Shown piece by piece: positions 50,471 to 59,482 of a stretch of DNA of 64,000 nt (the first letter of the stretch is position 1; each line of letters opens with the position of its first letter). Origin of the DNA: Halorhabdus amylolytica (GTDB lineage: Archaea > Halobacteriota > Halobacteria > Halobacteriales > Haloarculaceae); NCBI RefSeq assembly GCF_004944975.1, contig NZ_SPQG01000010.1, positions 55,395 through 119,394 of the forward strand. The letters are read 5' to 3'. The notes beneath the pieces were generated by a model. The model was not told the DNA's origin. It ran no database searches and saw only the letters and a list, made by a program, of their open reading frames with translations. The position numbers were made by a program, and so were the translations under genes.

Positions 50471-52834
50471 TCAGGTGTCGGAGAACCGATCGGGCTCGAT
50501 TCGCGACAACCGCATCGCGTTCCCGGTGACACCGAGGCTCATCCCCATATCACCGACAACGACCGCCAACGCAACGCTGACCAGCCCCAGTGGCACGCCC
50601 AGCGCGAGCAGGAACTTCACGCCGAGACTCGCCCAGATGTTCTGCCGGATCACCCCGTTGGCCGTATGCGACAGGTCGTACAGGTACGGGAGTTTCCCGA
50701 CGTCGTCGCCCATCAACGCAATATCGGCCGTCTCGAGAGCGGTGTCGGTGCCGGCCGCGCCCATCGCGATGCCGACCTCCGCGGTGGCGAGCGCGGGCGC
50801 GTCGTTGATGCCGTCACCGACCATCGCGACATCACCGTACTCTGCCTGTAACTCCTCGACAGCGTCGACCTTCTCGTCGGGCAGGAGTTCGGCGCGATAC
50901 TCATCGACCCCGACCTGCTCGGCGATTGCGCGGGCGGTGCCCTCGTTGTCGCCGGTGAGCATCACCACGCGCTCGACGCCCAGCTCGTGCAGGCGTTCGA
51001 CGGCCCGCTTCGAGGCCGGGCGAACCTCGTCGGCGATGGCGATCGCACCCAGCAGTTTCGACTCCGTCCCGACGATAACGACAGTCTTGCCCTCCCGCTC
51101 CAGCGCGGAGAGGGCATCCTCGGCGAACGCCCCGTTCTCGCCCTCGGTCGCCTCTTCCGTCATAACGCCGCCGTCCGTCTCGCGGCGTGCCCGAGCGAGG
51201 TCGAAGCCCAGTTCCTCGAAGAGCGCGGGCTTGCCCGCATAGTACGTCTCGCCGCCGATCTCGCCGCGGATGCCCTTCCCAGTGAGGCTCTCGAAACCCG
51301 TCGGGTCGGGCAGGTTGCCCACGCCCGCCTCCTCAGCACGGGCGAGAATCGCCGTAGCAATGGGATGCTCACTGCGCTGCTCCAGCCCAGCGGCGCGACG
51401 GAGCAGATCGTCCTCCGTAGTGTCACCCACCGGAACGACGTCGGTGACGGCGAGTTCGCCCTTGGTGAGCGTCCCGGTCTTGTCGACGGCGACGGCGTCG
51501 ACCTCGCCCATCGCTTCCAGGTAATTTCCGCCCTTGATCAGGACGCCGTTCTTCGCGGCGCTCGTGATGCCCGACACCACCGAGACGGGTGTGGAGATGA
51601 CGAACGCACACGGGCAGGCGATCACCAGCAGCGTGAGCCCACGGATGAACCACGTCTGCCAGTCGCCCGCGAAGGTGAACCCGTAACCGGCTAGGTCCAC
51701 CGCCACCGGATCAGCGATAACCAGCGGCGGGATAGCGGCGGTCAGGATTGCCAGCACGACGACGAGGGGTGTGTAGTAGCCGGAGAAGCTGTCGACGAAC
51801 TGCTCAGACTCGGTCTTCTTCGCCTGTGCGCCCTGTACCATTTCGATAATACGCGAGAGCGTCGAATCGCCAGCGGTCGAGGTGACCTCTACCTCGAGGT
51901 ACCCCTCTTCGTTGATCGCGCCGGCGTACACCTCGTCGCCGGTGGTCTTGTCGACGGGGACGCTCTCGCCCGTGATCGGCGACTGGTCGACTGCACTCTC
52001 GCCTTCGATGACCGTCCCGTCGAGCGGAATCTTGTCGCCAGGGCGGACGACGACGGTCTCGCCAACGTCGACCTCCTCGACGGAAACGGTCACTTCCTCA
52101 CCATCGCGACGGACGGTCGCCTCGTCGGGCGAGAGTTCCATCAGCTCGCGCAGAGAATCCCGTGCCCTGTCCATCGCATAGTCCTCGAGCAGTTCGGCGA
52201 TGCTGAACAGGACGGCCAGCGTCGCGGCCTCGACGAAGTAGCCGATGCCGGTTGCGGCGATGATCGCTGTCCCCATCAGGAGGTCGATGTCGAGGCTTCG
52301 GTTCTTCGCGGAGTAGTACCCGCTGCGGACGACCGGGATGCCACTGGCCGCGACGGCACCGAGGAACAGGACATCTGCGATGTGTAGCGGGTAGTCGAGG
52401 ATGCTCGCTATCGCGACGTTCTGGCCGGTGAGAAGGAACTCGAAGACTAGACCAAGGATGACGAACGCTGCGCCGAGCCACGTCTTCTTCGCGCGAGAAC
52501 TCGTCCAGACCTCCGAAGGTGGCGCGATATCGACGCCGTCGGCAGACTCGTCGGTTTCGTCGTCTGCTCCGCCGATCACGTCATAGCCGGCGGCTTCGAT
52601 CGCCGCGACGACGTCGGCTTTGGTAGTCCGGTCCGGATCGTACTTGATGGTAGCTGTCCCGGTGGTCGGCTGGAGCGTGGCCTCAACGACGCCGTCGACG
52701 CGCTGGAGGCTCTTGTCGACTTTTTGCGCACACGACGGACAGTCCATCTCGGGGACCGTGAGACGGGCAGTCAACTCCCGCTGCCCGCCGCCGTTCGGTG
52801 GTCCCGCTGTATCCACATCGGAATTCTCTGTCAT
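50471..52834 (-). CDS. ZntA/CadA-type P1B ATPase
   Basis: 787 residues from the ATG at 52834. The N-terminal HMA domain has CPSC (Cys32, Cys35). The transmembrane motif CPCAFVISTPVSVVSGI (near 405) is that of Zn/Cd/Pb exporters. The catalytic core has DKTGTLTKG (phosphorylation site near 448), SEHPIATAI, TGDN and MVGDGINDAPALATA. The far longer upstream frame was rejected. It exports divalent soft metals. An HTH-10 regulator gene is immediately upstream, with a perfect palindrome between. Confidence 0.9.
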   Translation of the reverse strand: MTENSDVDTAGPPNGGGQRELTARLTVPEMDCPSCAQKVDKSLQRVDGVVEATLQPTTGTATIKYDPDRTTKADVVAAIEAAGYDVIGGADDETDESADGVDIAPPSEVWTSSRAKKTWLGAAFVILGLVFEFLLTGQNVAIASILDYPLHIADVLFLGAVAASGIPVVRSGYYSAKNRSLDIDLLMGTAIIAATGIGYFVEAATLAVLFSIAELLEDYAMDRARDSLRELMELSPDEATVRRDGEEVTVSVEEVDVGETVVVRPGDKIPLDGTVIEGESAVDQSPITGESVPVDKTTGDEVYAGAINEEGYLEVEVTSTAGDSTLSRIIEMVQGAQAKKTESEQFVDSFSGYYTPLVVVLAILTAAIPPLVIADPVAVDLAGYGFTFAGDWQTWFIRGLTLLVIACPCAFVISTPVSVVSGITSAAKNGVLIKGGNYLEAMGEVDAVAVDKTGTLTKGELAVTDVVPVGDTTEDDLLRRAAGLEQRSEHPIATAILARAEEAGVGNLPDPTGFESLTGKGIRGEIGGETYYAGKPALFEELGFDLARARRETDGGVMTEEATEGENGAFAEDALSALEREGKTVVIVGTESKLLGAIAIADEVRPASKRAVERLHELGVERVVMLTGDNEGTARAIAEQVGVDEYRAELLPDEKVDAVEELQAEYGDVAMVGDGINDAPALATAEVGIAMGAAGTDTALETADIALMGDDVGKLPYLYDLSHTANGVIRQNIWASLGVKFLLALGVPLGLVSVALAVVVGDMGMSLGVTGNAMRLSRIEPDRFSDT

Positions 52835-52870
52835 CACCTCACGGTAGGAGCGGGAGTTCGATATGTCTTT

Positions 52871-52886
52871 GTTGGAATATTCCAAC
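52871..52886. promoter_or_regulatory. Perfect palindrome upstream of the ZntA-type gene
   Basis: GTTGGAATATTCCAAC is a perfect 16-bp palindrome, 37 bp before the ATPase start and 8 bp after the regulator stop. Position and symmetry fit an operator overlapping the promoter. Confidence 0.65.
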
Positions 52887-52893
52887 CGCGGTG

Positions 52894-53643
52894 TCAGTGC
52901 GATGCCAGCCGTTCTTCCGCTACCCGCTCGCCGGCGACGTGTTGCTTCGCCAAATGTTCTTCCGCCCGACGGAGCCGGTAGGTAAGTGTTGACCGAGGCA
53001 CGTCGAGATGCTCGGCCAACTCGCCGACATCGACCTCGCGGGGCGACTCGTAGTAGCCGTGTTCGACGGCGGCTTGGAGGGCGGCTTCCTGCGCCGGGGG
53101 TAATCCGCTCGGTGTTTCGTCGCTTCCTCCAGCTGCTGTCGTCGTGTCCGCGGTGCGGAGCATCTCCATCTGAGCGCATTCTTCGACGGCAACCTCGAGG
53201 GAGTCGAAGAATGCCGCCACGTCGCCGTCGCCCGAGTGGATGAGTCGCCACGTGTAGTGGCGGCCCTCATGACGGGTCTCGAACAGCACGCCGTCCCCGA
53301 GATGGTCGCGGGCGATGTGGGGAACCGAGGCGCAGGTGGGGGTTCGCTCCCAGTCGGAGTAGAGGACGAGCGTGTCGTCCGTGCGGTCAAGGACGCGGGT
53401 GGTCTGGGTGGCGCCGCAGTCCTCGGTGGCGAGACAGTCGGCGTAGTAGTCGCTGTTTCGAAACGCGTCCTCGATGGCGTCGAGTGCGTCCGGAGTGCCG
53501 GTGGCATGGTCGACTCGCCAAAGTTGGTCGGCAGTCGCGTGCAACGAAAGCGAGCGGACACGGGCGTCGGGGTAGTCGGCAAGGGCATCCGCCACCCTAT
53601 TGCACCCCGGCTCGTATTCGAGGGCGAAGACGAGTTCGCGCAT
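52894..53643 (-). CDS. HTH-10 (bacterio-opsin activator-like) regulator
   Basis: A 249-residue haloarchaeal HTH-10 protein. The C-terminal HTH is LPPAQEAALQAAVEHGYYES, then VDVGELAEHLDVPRSTLTYR (about 185-230). The N-terminal 170 residues form a sensor domain with Cys and His (CLATEDCGATQTTRV, EECAQMEM). It lies directly upstream of the ZntA-type gene and probably regulates it in response to zinc or cadmium. HTH-10 proteins are usually activators. Confidence 0.8.
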   Translation of the reverse strand: MRELVFALEYEPGCNRVADALADYPDARVRSLSLHATADQLWRVDHATGTPDALDAIEDAFRNSDYYADCLATEDCGATQTTRVLDRTDDTLVLYSDWERTPTCASVPHIARDHLGDGVLFETRHEGRHYTWRLIHSGDGDVAAFFDSLEVAVEECAQMEMLRTADTTTAAGGSDETPSGLPPAQEAALQAAVEHGYYESPREVDVGELAEHLDVPRSTLTYRLRRAEEHLAKQHVAGERVAEERLASH

Positions 53644-53704
53644 ACCCCGTCTACGGCCTCCTCCGACATAACCAATGGCACGGGACTACGTCTACTGGTG
53701 AGCA

Positions 53705-53989
53705 TCAGATCACGTCGTTCGGGTCGTGGACCTCCTGCATTCGCTGCGCTTCGGCCGCGTATTGGTCCTGGAGATCGGGGTCATCAACCGTGCCGAGATT
53801 GCCGGGCCCCGCATCGACTGCCGCTGTCGTATCTCGAATATCGGTGAAGGACGTGAGTGCCCGCTCTTTCCGATAATACTGTTTGCCGTCGGGTGTCGCG
53901 TAGGTGAGGATGATTAGGTTCTGTTCATCATCGGAGTAGGTACGTTCGACGAGCCATACTCGCACCTCGTCATCAGCCCGATCTGACAT
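53705..53989 (-). CDS. Hypothetical small protein
   Basis: 94 residues from the ATG at 53989. VRVWLVERTYSDDEQNLIIL and TYATPDGKQYYRKERALTSF form a strand-rich core; an acidic helical tail follows (QDQYAAEAQRMQEVHDP). No family recognised. It follows the gene at 54027 on the same strand by 37 bp, so the two are probably cotranscribed. Confidence 0.55.
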   Translation of the reverse strand: MSDRADDEVRVWLVERTYSDDEQNLIILTYATPDGKQYYRKERALTSFTDIRDTTAAVDAGPGNLGTVDDPDLQDQYAAEAQRMQEVHDPNDVI

Positions 53990-54026
53990 ATCCAGACGTT
54001 CGTGGGGACTCAGAAAGGGATTGGCG

Positions 54027-54689
54027 TTATAATCGGTCGACTGACGCAGTTTTCGACGGTGATTCACCACCAGGGATGCGCAGTTCCTGGCGCTCGCCGA
54101 CCCACTCGCCGAGCTTCTGTGTGAGGTACTGGCGAGCGGTCGACTGGGTGAACACACCCTTGTCGACCATATCGCCGACGACGTCCTTCAGTGCCTGGAA
54201 CTGTCCCTTCAGGTGCCCGTCGCCGACCGGCTCGCCGTCGTGCCATCGGACGGTCGCGAGCGCGCCGTTCCCGACCGTCTCACCGTGGTCGAATGTCTCC
54301 GAGTCATACTGCAGGCCGAACCACAGCGTCCGGTAGGCGGTCACCTCGAAGGTCGGCGATACCACGTAGAACGCCTCGTGATGGAGGTAGTCGAGATGGT
54401 CGGTGATGATCTCCTCGAGCGTGAGCCCGGTGGCGCGGGGCTTCGGCTCGACGACCGTCGACGGTCGGTCCTCGCCGGCGAGGTAGCCGTCGACGGCATC
54501 TGCCTCGAGGCCATCGGCCAGTTCCGCCAGCAGCTGTTTCGCCCACTTGGAGTCGGTCTCGTCGCCACCGAACGGCGACTCAGCCGAAATCCGGTGTTTG
54601 AGCTTCAGGTTCGCAGCACCCCAATGAGAGTAGTGAAGCGTATACTGTCCGTCTGTGCGTTCGTACGCAACGAGTGCGCGGTGTCCCAT
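54027..54689 (-). CDS. DUF6735-like protein
   Basis: 220 residues from the ATG at 54689; a GTG at 54701 is also in frame. The N-terminus GHRALVAYERTDGQYTLHYS then HWGAANLKLKHRI matches the DUF6735 group known from haloarchaea. The middle (FYVVSPTFEVTAYRTLWFGL) is strand-rich. Function unknown; relatives are common on haloarchaeal plasmids. A leader hairpin lies upstream. Confidence 0.65.
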   Translation of the reverse strand: MGHRALVAYERTDGQYTLHYSHWGAANLKLKHRISAESPFGGDETDSKWAKQLLAELADGLEADAVDGYLAGEDRPSTVVEPKPRATGLTLEEIITDHLDYLHHEAFYVVSPTFEVTAYRTLWFGLQYDSETFDHGETVGNGALATVRWHDGEPVGDGHLKGQFQALKDVVGDMVDKGVFTQSTARQYLTQKLGEWVGERQELRIPGGESPSKTASVDRL

Positions 54690-54726
54690 TTGAACACTCA
54701 CCTCGCAGGGCGACCCACGACTGGAT

Positions 54727-54751
54727 CGCCCCGCAACCCTCCCGGGGGACG
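54727..54751 (-). promoter_or_regulatory. Leader hairpin at 54727
   Basis: The gene strand reads CGTCCCC, then CGGGAGGGTTGC, then GGGGCG, about 37 bp upstream of the ATG at 54689. An imperfect version of the same design. Confidence 0.55.
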
Positions 54752-54873
54752 AACAACGCTACCAGGAGTTGCCAGCGAGGGTTCTTTATTCGGGATGAGT
54801 AGTGAAATCGGGGCGGCTAAATCGGCAAGTAGAATTGCTTAGTTATTTGAACGAAGTCAGTGTAAATGCGTGT

Positions 54874-55191
54874 ATGGATATTGACGCCGGCGAGTTCAAG
54901 AAGAACATAGAGAAGGCGTTAGAGGAGCAGTCAGGGCTCCGGATGAACGAGCAGAATGAGATCCCGTTCGAGCAATTGTTCACAGAGGAGTTCATACAGC
55001 TGTACACAGAATTCGACTCTTTCGAAGCGTTGCTTGAGGCAAGTCAATGGGATGTTGAGGACGAGGACGATTTCGAGGCCATCCCGGAGGATGAGTTCGA
55101 TACCTATGTCGACGAGCACACGGATTTCCCATCGTGGGAAGTTATGTCTCAGACTGCGGCTCAGCGGTTCCTTGAACGTCAATTTAACTGA
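54874..55191 (+). CDS. Hypothetical acidic protein
   Basis: 105 residues from the ATG at 54874; a longer in-frame start at 54802 is less likely. Highly acidic: FEQLFTEEFIQLYTEFDSFE, WDVEDEDDFEAIPEDEFDTY and SWEVMSQTAAQRFLER. Mostly helical. No family recognised. It converges with the next gene, leaving 6 bp. Confidence 0.5.
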   Translation: MDIDAGEFKKNIEKALEEQSGLRMNEQNEIPFEQLFTEEFIQLYTEFDSFEALLEASQWDVEDEDDFEAIPEDEFDTYVDEHTDFPSWEVMSQTAAQRFLERQFN

Positions 55192-55197
55192 AGTGGG

Positions 55198-56037
55198 TTA
55201 CTGACTGACCTGCCGCCCGAGCTTGGTGATCTCCGCCTCACTGTACCCGCCGTCACTCGAATTGATGTAGGCTTGTGTCTCGACGTATCCTTTCTCTCGG
55301 AGCAACCAGAGGTTATGATCTACGACGTCTGACGACCGGCCAACTGCCTCAATCAACTCGTCACGATCAACCTGTGGATAGGTAGGATCCGATCGGTATG
55401 ACTGGAGTAACACGTCCAGGATTTCATCCTGAACCGCGTCATCCAACAAGAGTTCCTCACCCAACTCTTTTGCTCGCCACAGCGTCGTCGGTGTAATCGT
55501 CAGTGACCGCTTCCCTGGCCGCCGCTTGAAGAACCCATCATCCTTTGAGAACCGCCACACCTTATCGATCACGTCCTCATCAACGTCCTCGAATTCATCG
55601 TTGAGATAGCTGCGTAGCCTTTCACCTTGTGGACTCGGCCAGAACGTAAACGGCTGCTCTGTAAATCTACGATATGACTCACGGATCAATTCATTCTGGA
55701 CCCGCCGCTCGGTCGCCGATAACCCCTCTGTCGCACCTACGTCATACTCCGTCGATGCCCCATCTCCATCCCCATTCACCACATCGTCACTGGTATCGGA
55801 CCGCTCAGTCCCGTCCACGTACTCGCCAGCATCCTCCGGCTCGACTCTATTGTTCGACGTGTTGTGGACTTGGATCGCTAGAATACCCAGAGTGCCTAAC
55901 ATACCGATCACACCAGCAATCTCCACGAGCGAAAAAGGTGTATAGACGGTTCCGATTCCTGCGAGAATCAAGGCAGCAAGCCAGGCAAGGATGAGCTTCC
56001 CGATGAACCGCTCAGTCACGTACTGCCCAACCGACAT
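55198..56037 (-). CDS. Membrane-anchored winged-helix protein
   Basis: 279 residues from the ATG at 56037; a GTG at 56058 is also in frame. Two N-terminal transmembrane helices (LILAWLAALILAGIGTVY, IAGVIGMLGTLGILAIQV) are followed by an acidic linker and a C-terminal soluble part with a winged-helix-like segment (DRDELIEAVGRSSDVVDHNL, LREKGYVETQAYI). It could sense at the membrane and bind DNA. No family recognised. Confidence 0.6.
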   Translation of the reverse strand: MSVGQYVTERFIGKLILAWLAALILAGIGTVYTPFSLVEIAGVIGMLGTLGILAIQVHNTSNNRVEPEDAGEYVDGTERSDTSDDVVNGDGDGASTEYDVGATEGLSATERRVQNELIRESYRRFTEQPFTFWPSPQGERLRSYLNDEFEDVDEDVIDKVWRFSKDDGFFKRRPGKRSLTITPTTLWRAKELGEELLLDDAVQDEILDVLLQSYRSDPTYPQVDRDELIEAVGRSSDVVDHNLWLLREKGYVETQAYINSSDGGYSEAEITKLGRQVSQ

Positions 56038-56143
56038 CCTATCACTGCAAGTATTCACAGACCAGTATTATAAGTCGTAGGAGAGCAGCCTCAATCAGAC
56101 ATACCCACCTGATTTTTCAAGAGTTGCTGAGAAGTACCGAATT

Positions 56144-56911
56144 ATGAGTCAAAACGACAGGACATCTTGGTTCATCGATTCCGAGGGGCCAAATGAGGAG
56201 GCTGTCGAACTGGCCTTCGCGTGGGTGCAACAGCTCGGTGAGCAGCATGAAGAGAAACGAGATGCTGTCTTGGCAGTAAACACGAAAAAGCAGCTGGACG
56301 GTGTCGTATCTACTGTGATCGGTGACCAGGCAGCAAAGGCGTTGAATAAAAAGAAGCCGGTCGGCGTCGGTGAAGCAGAGATCCAGCTGATGACGAAACG
56401 GATTGATCCATCGGGGTGGCAAAGCGGTCCTGTCCTCGCTATCTACCCAGACAAAGACCTGCTGGACAAGATTGACGGAATGTATGGTGTGACCGATGTG
56501 CTCGTCGTGCCTTGGTCGAAGGACACCGTCCAGTTCTGGATCGATACCTGGGGCGCGTCAGCACTCCAATCAGATGCGAGTGGCGATGCACCAGAAATCG
56601 ATAATCCGGTCGCCAAGGAAGCTGTCGACACGCTCGATGCATTGGTCAACACCTCGACTGGGATCACGCATTCGTCAGATCGTGCTACCTGTATCGAGAT
56701 CTTCAAAACCCTCCATAGCAACGGCATCAGCTTCGATCCTGAAGCAATCAGAGCCTGGTTAGTCGCTGAAAAAGGCTGGGACCCGGATTATGCCGATGAC
56801 GTAAAAGAGGTCGCCGAAGGTGTCCAAACGGGGAAACGCTTCCAGTACGACTCTGGCCGTCTTAGCAACGACATTATGAACCAGTGGAAAGACGCCGCAA
56901 ATGTTAATTAA
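56144..56911 (+). CDS. Hypothetical protein
   Basis: A 255-residue protein. VELAFAWVQQLGEQHEEKRD and AVLAVNTKKQLDGVVSTVIG, then VLAIYPDKDLLDKIDGMYGV and TDVLVVPWSKDTVQFWIDTW, suggest an alpha/beta domain of about 140 residues, followed by a helical C-terminus (AVDTLDALVNTSTGITHSSD). No family recognised. It stands alone between short intergenic regions. Confidence 0.58.
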   Translation: MSQNDRTSWFIDSEGPNEEAVELAFAWVQQLGEQHEEKRDAVLAVNTKKQLDGVVSTVIGDQAAKALNKKKPVGVGEAEIQLMTKRIDPSGWQSGPVLAIYPDKDLLDKIDGMYGVTDVLVVPWSKDTVQFWIDTWGASALQSDASGDAPEIDNPVAKEAVDTLDALVNTSTGITHSSDRATCIEIFKTLHSNGISFDPEAIRAWLVAEKGWDPDYADDVKEVAEGVQTGKRFQYDSGRLSNDIMNQWKDAANVN

Positions 56912-57049
56912 TCCAATATAACTGCCGGAGATCGTTTTCACTCCGTTTGCTCACGTCCCTGTAGTGACCGCTCTGATGCATCTATGCTCTGTACTGACCA
57001 GCTGTTTCAGCTCTCACTCTAAATAAAGAAACAGTATCGGAAACTACTG

Positions 57050-57430
57050 CTACTCGCCGATCGGCTCGGGGGAACTGAGGTCCGCGTGGAGGACCGCGTC
57101 GTCGCGAACAACGTACCGCTTCGCCAGCACCGGGAAGCGACACTTGGTGAACCCGGCCGTCTGGATGTCGAGCTCCTCGCCGGCTTCGAGATGGGTTGCG
57201 AGTTCTCGCAAGAACTCGTGGGTCACGATTCCGCCGTCGTAGTCAGGGAGCCCGTTCTCCCGGGCCTCGTAGACTTCGAAGTCGTCGTAGCCCCAGATCG
57301 TGAGTTCGCCGTCGTCAGTGACTTCCCAGTTGAGGGTCCCGAAACAGTAGCTCTCACAGAGCTCGCGCACAGCCTGTGGATCCGATACGATTGCACCGGT
57401 CGAGGTCGTCGCAGCTTGGAGCGTAGCCAT
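57050..57430 (-). CDS. Hypothetical plasmid protein
   Basis: 126 residues from the ATG at 57430; the longer frame would run through the leader hairpin. VRELCESYCFGTLNWEVTDD, GELTIWGYDDFEVYEAREN and FTKCRFPVLAKRYVVRDD form a strand-rich fold. No family recognised. Leader hairpin and TTAACCAAC palindrome lie upstream. Confidence 0.58.
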   Translation of the reverse strand: MATLQAATTSTGAIVSDPQAVRELCESYCFGTLNWEVTDDGELTIWGYDDFEVYEARENGLPDYDGGIVTHEFLRELATHLEAGEELDIQTAGFTKCRFPVLAKRYVVRDDAVLHADLSSPEPIGE

Positions 57431-57448
57431 TGGTTCAGTCGGGGTGAA

Positions 57449-57472
57449 TCCCCGCACCCCTCCCCGGGGGGA
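57449..57472 (-). promoter_or_regulatory. Leader hairpin at 57449
   Basis: The gene strand has TCCCC, then CCGGGGAGGGGTGC, then GGGGA, 18 bp upstream of the start. Confidence 0.6.
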
Positions 57473-57491
57473 GATAGACTACTCTCCAGCG

Positions 57492-57533
57492 TTAACCAAC
57501 ACCCTACCCAATCGAGCCGAGACTGTTCGTTAA
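57492..57533. promoter_or_regulatory. TTAACCAAC palindrome, copy g
   Basis: Arms TTAACCAACA and TGTTCGTTAA (one mismatch) with a 22-bp spacer, 19 bp beyond the leader hairpin of the gene at 57050-57430. Confidence 0.7.
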
Positions 57534-57546
57534 CCGACGAGCGAAC

Positions 57547-58428
57547 CTACTGCGGTTCCGGCCCGTAGCGACACGTCCCACACTCTCGACACTCCCAGAT
57601 TGGTTGCCCCGACCAGGTGTCGTCAGGTAGCGATTCGTAGGTGGTGAACCGATGCCCTGTTTCGGAATCGCAGTGGTGACACTCGAGCCGGACTCGTGTC
57701 GGGATGTTAGATGGCTGCCCGTCCTGATCGCTATCCCCGTTTGATTCTTGGAGTGCGATTCCCGGGACCAGCCACATCGGGTCATCAGCTGTCTCGAGCA
57801 TCGTATCGAGATATGATTCAGTCCGGAGGGCATCTCCACTCTCGTCGTAGAGGCACGCCTTGACCCCCTGCGCCCCTGTGAACGCTGAACGCCCCTGGCC
57901 ACTCATCCGGTCTCGGATAGCCGCAAGCAGATGCTCCCCGGCTTCTGAGGTGACCTTCGTCGCGTCCGGTAGCGACGGCCACTGATCGACCAGCTGCGAT
58001 GCAGGTTCCTCCGTGAGGTCGTAGATGAGTCGATGCTCGGTGATGTCCTCGGTCTCGCTGTTGACGAGCAGATTCCCGGCGGCTGCCCCCTTCGCGACAG
58101 CACCGTAGAACGTCGATGACTCGACGAGCGCGAACACGAATCCCTCGAGTGTTGCTTCTTGGCTGGTCTCCGTTGTGGGGGTGTCGGAGTCGCCGAGGTG
58201 GTTGGTGAGACAGAACCGGCATTTCGTCTGTGACGCCGGTATCGGGGCCCCACAAGATCGGCACTCTGCCTTGTCGTCGGTTTGATGCTCAGGGTAACCT
58301 GTCTCGACCGACGCACGCCGCTGTCGACGAGGGTCGGCGTTGGAGCGCTCGTCCAGCTGATGATCGGGCGTCCGGGACGCCTCACCAAGCGGACGTAGTT
58401 CCTCGAAATCGTAGTCGCGGCCGGTCAT
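57547..58428 (-). CDS. Zinc-ribbon protein of unknown function
   Basis: 293 residues from the ATG at 58428; an ATG at 58449 is possible. An N-terminal zinc ribbon (CRSCGAPIPASQTKCRFC, about 50-67) and a C-terminal one (CHHCDSETGHRF, CRECGTC) flank a middle domain (TLEGFVFALVESSTFYGAVA, LVPGIALQES). Relatives occur on haloarchaeal plasmids under uninformative names. A TTTAAA near 58465 fits a promoter about 37 bp before 58428. Confidence 0.65.
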   Translation of the reverse strand: MTGRDYDFEELRPLGEASRTPDHQLDERSNADPRRQRRASVETGYPEHQTDDKAECRSCGAPIPASQTKCRFCLTNHLGDSDTPTTETSQEATLEGFVFALVESSTFYGAVAKGAAAGNLLVNSETEDITEHRLIYDLTEEPASQLVDQWPSLPDATKVTSEAGEHLLAAIRDRMSGQGRSAFTGAQGVKACLYDESGDALRTESYLDTMLETADDPMWLVPGIALQESNGDSDQDGQPSNIPTRVRLECHHCDSETGHRFTTYESLPDDTWSGQPIWECRECGTCRYGPEPQ

Positions 58429-58518
58429 AGAGGGATCTACAGAGAGCATTTCCCGTTTTCCGGTTTAAATGATAGGCCGACAAAAAGCGAGCAAGCTCCT
58501 AATTGGTCGGCCTCTAAA

Positions 58519-59445
58519 TTAGACGACTTGTTCTTCGAGCGTGTCTCGGTGGTTCCTGACGGTCGCCGTCGACGTGTTGGCCACCTCGGCAATCTCAGTT
58601 TGGGTCAGCCAGCGACCCGCCTCCTGTCCGGCCCTGTAGAGACAGGCCGCAGCGAAGCCGGCGGGATGGACGCCGGTCGTCACGCCGGCGTCCTCAGCCG
58701 CTTCGGCAAGTGCTCGCGCTCGACGTCGGATTTGCTCCGGACAGTTGAGGTCGGATGCGAGCCGCGGAATGTACATCGTTGGCGTCGCAGGTTTGGCCGG
58801 GAGTCCCAGTTCCTCGTTGAGTGTCTTGTAGGCGTTCGTCACCCGTGATTCCCCGACCTTCGCGACCCCCACGATGTCGTCGAGGAGTTGCGACCGGCCG
58901 TTACATCGGCAGGCCCCGTAGACGCTGGCTGCGGCGATCGCCTCGATGGATCTGCCACGGAGCAGATCCTCGTTCTGAGCGCTCCGGAAGAGCTGGCACG
59001 CCTGGTCGCGAAGTGTATCGGAGAGATCGAGTGCGCTCGCGAGACGTCGCACCTCGCCGAGTCCGTGGGCGAGGTTCTGTTCGGCCTTCGACCGCCACCG
59101 GCCGCGGGTCTGTTCACGTCGCATCCGGGCGAGTCGCCGGCGCTTCTGTGCGGAGAGTTCGTTCCCGTTCGCATCTGTTCCGCGCCCGATCTCGGTCGAG
59201 AGCCCTCGGTCGTGACGTGCTGCTGTCAGCGGAGCGCCCGTCCGTTCCCGCTCGTCCTCATCGTACGCCCGCCACTCCGGCCCGTGATCGAGGCGTTGCT
59301 CTTCGATGACGAGGCCACAGTCCTCGCAGACGGTTTCCTTGACATTCGTGGTGACGTGCCCGTTGCACTCGGGGCACTGGTTCCCGCATGACTTCGTCTG
59401 GACGTCCTCATCGAATCCAGTCTCATAGATGTCTCTAATAGCCAT
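58519..59445 (-). CDS. Transcription initiation factor IIB (TFB)
   Basis: 308 residues from the ATG at 59445. The N-terminal zinc ribbon (CPECNGHVTTNVKETVCEDC, residues 24-43) and B-reader region (GPEWRAYDEDERERTGAPLT) precede two cyclin folds (RSIEAIAAASVYGACRCNGR; GVHPAGFAAACLYRAGQEAG). A complete TFB. Haloarchaea encode several TFBs that select different promoters; a plasmid copy could serve plasmid promoters. It has its own leader hairpin, like the orphan genes. Confidence 0.92.
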   Translation of the reverse strand: MAIRDIYETGFDEDVQTKSCGNQCPECNGHVTTNVKETVCEDCGLVIEEQRLDHGPEWRAYDEDERERTGAPLTAARHDRGLSTEIGRGTDANGNELSAQKRRRLARMRREQTRGRWRSKAEQNLAHGLGEVRRLASALDLSDTLRDQACQLFRSAQNEDLLRGRSIEAIAAASVYGACRCNGRSQLLDDIVGVAKVGESRVTNAYKTLNEELGLPAKPATPTMYIPRLASDLNCPEQIRRRARALAEAAEDAGVTTGVHPAGFAAACLYRAGQEAGRWLTQTEIAEVANTSTATVRNHRDTLEEQVV

Positions 59446-59482
59446 CGTTCTCACCGATTTTCGGGAGCTCTCCGTTACAGTG

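Noticed and set aside
52835..53251. N-terminal extension of the ZntA-type ATPase
   Set aside because: Arg-rich and overlapping the HTH-10 gene; the ATG at 52834 gives the normal family N-terminus.
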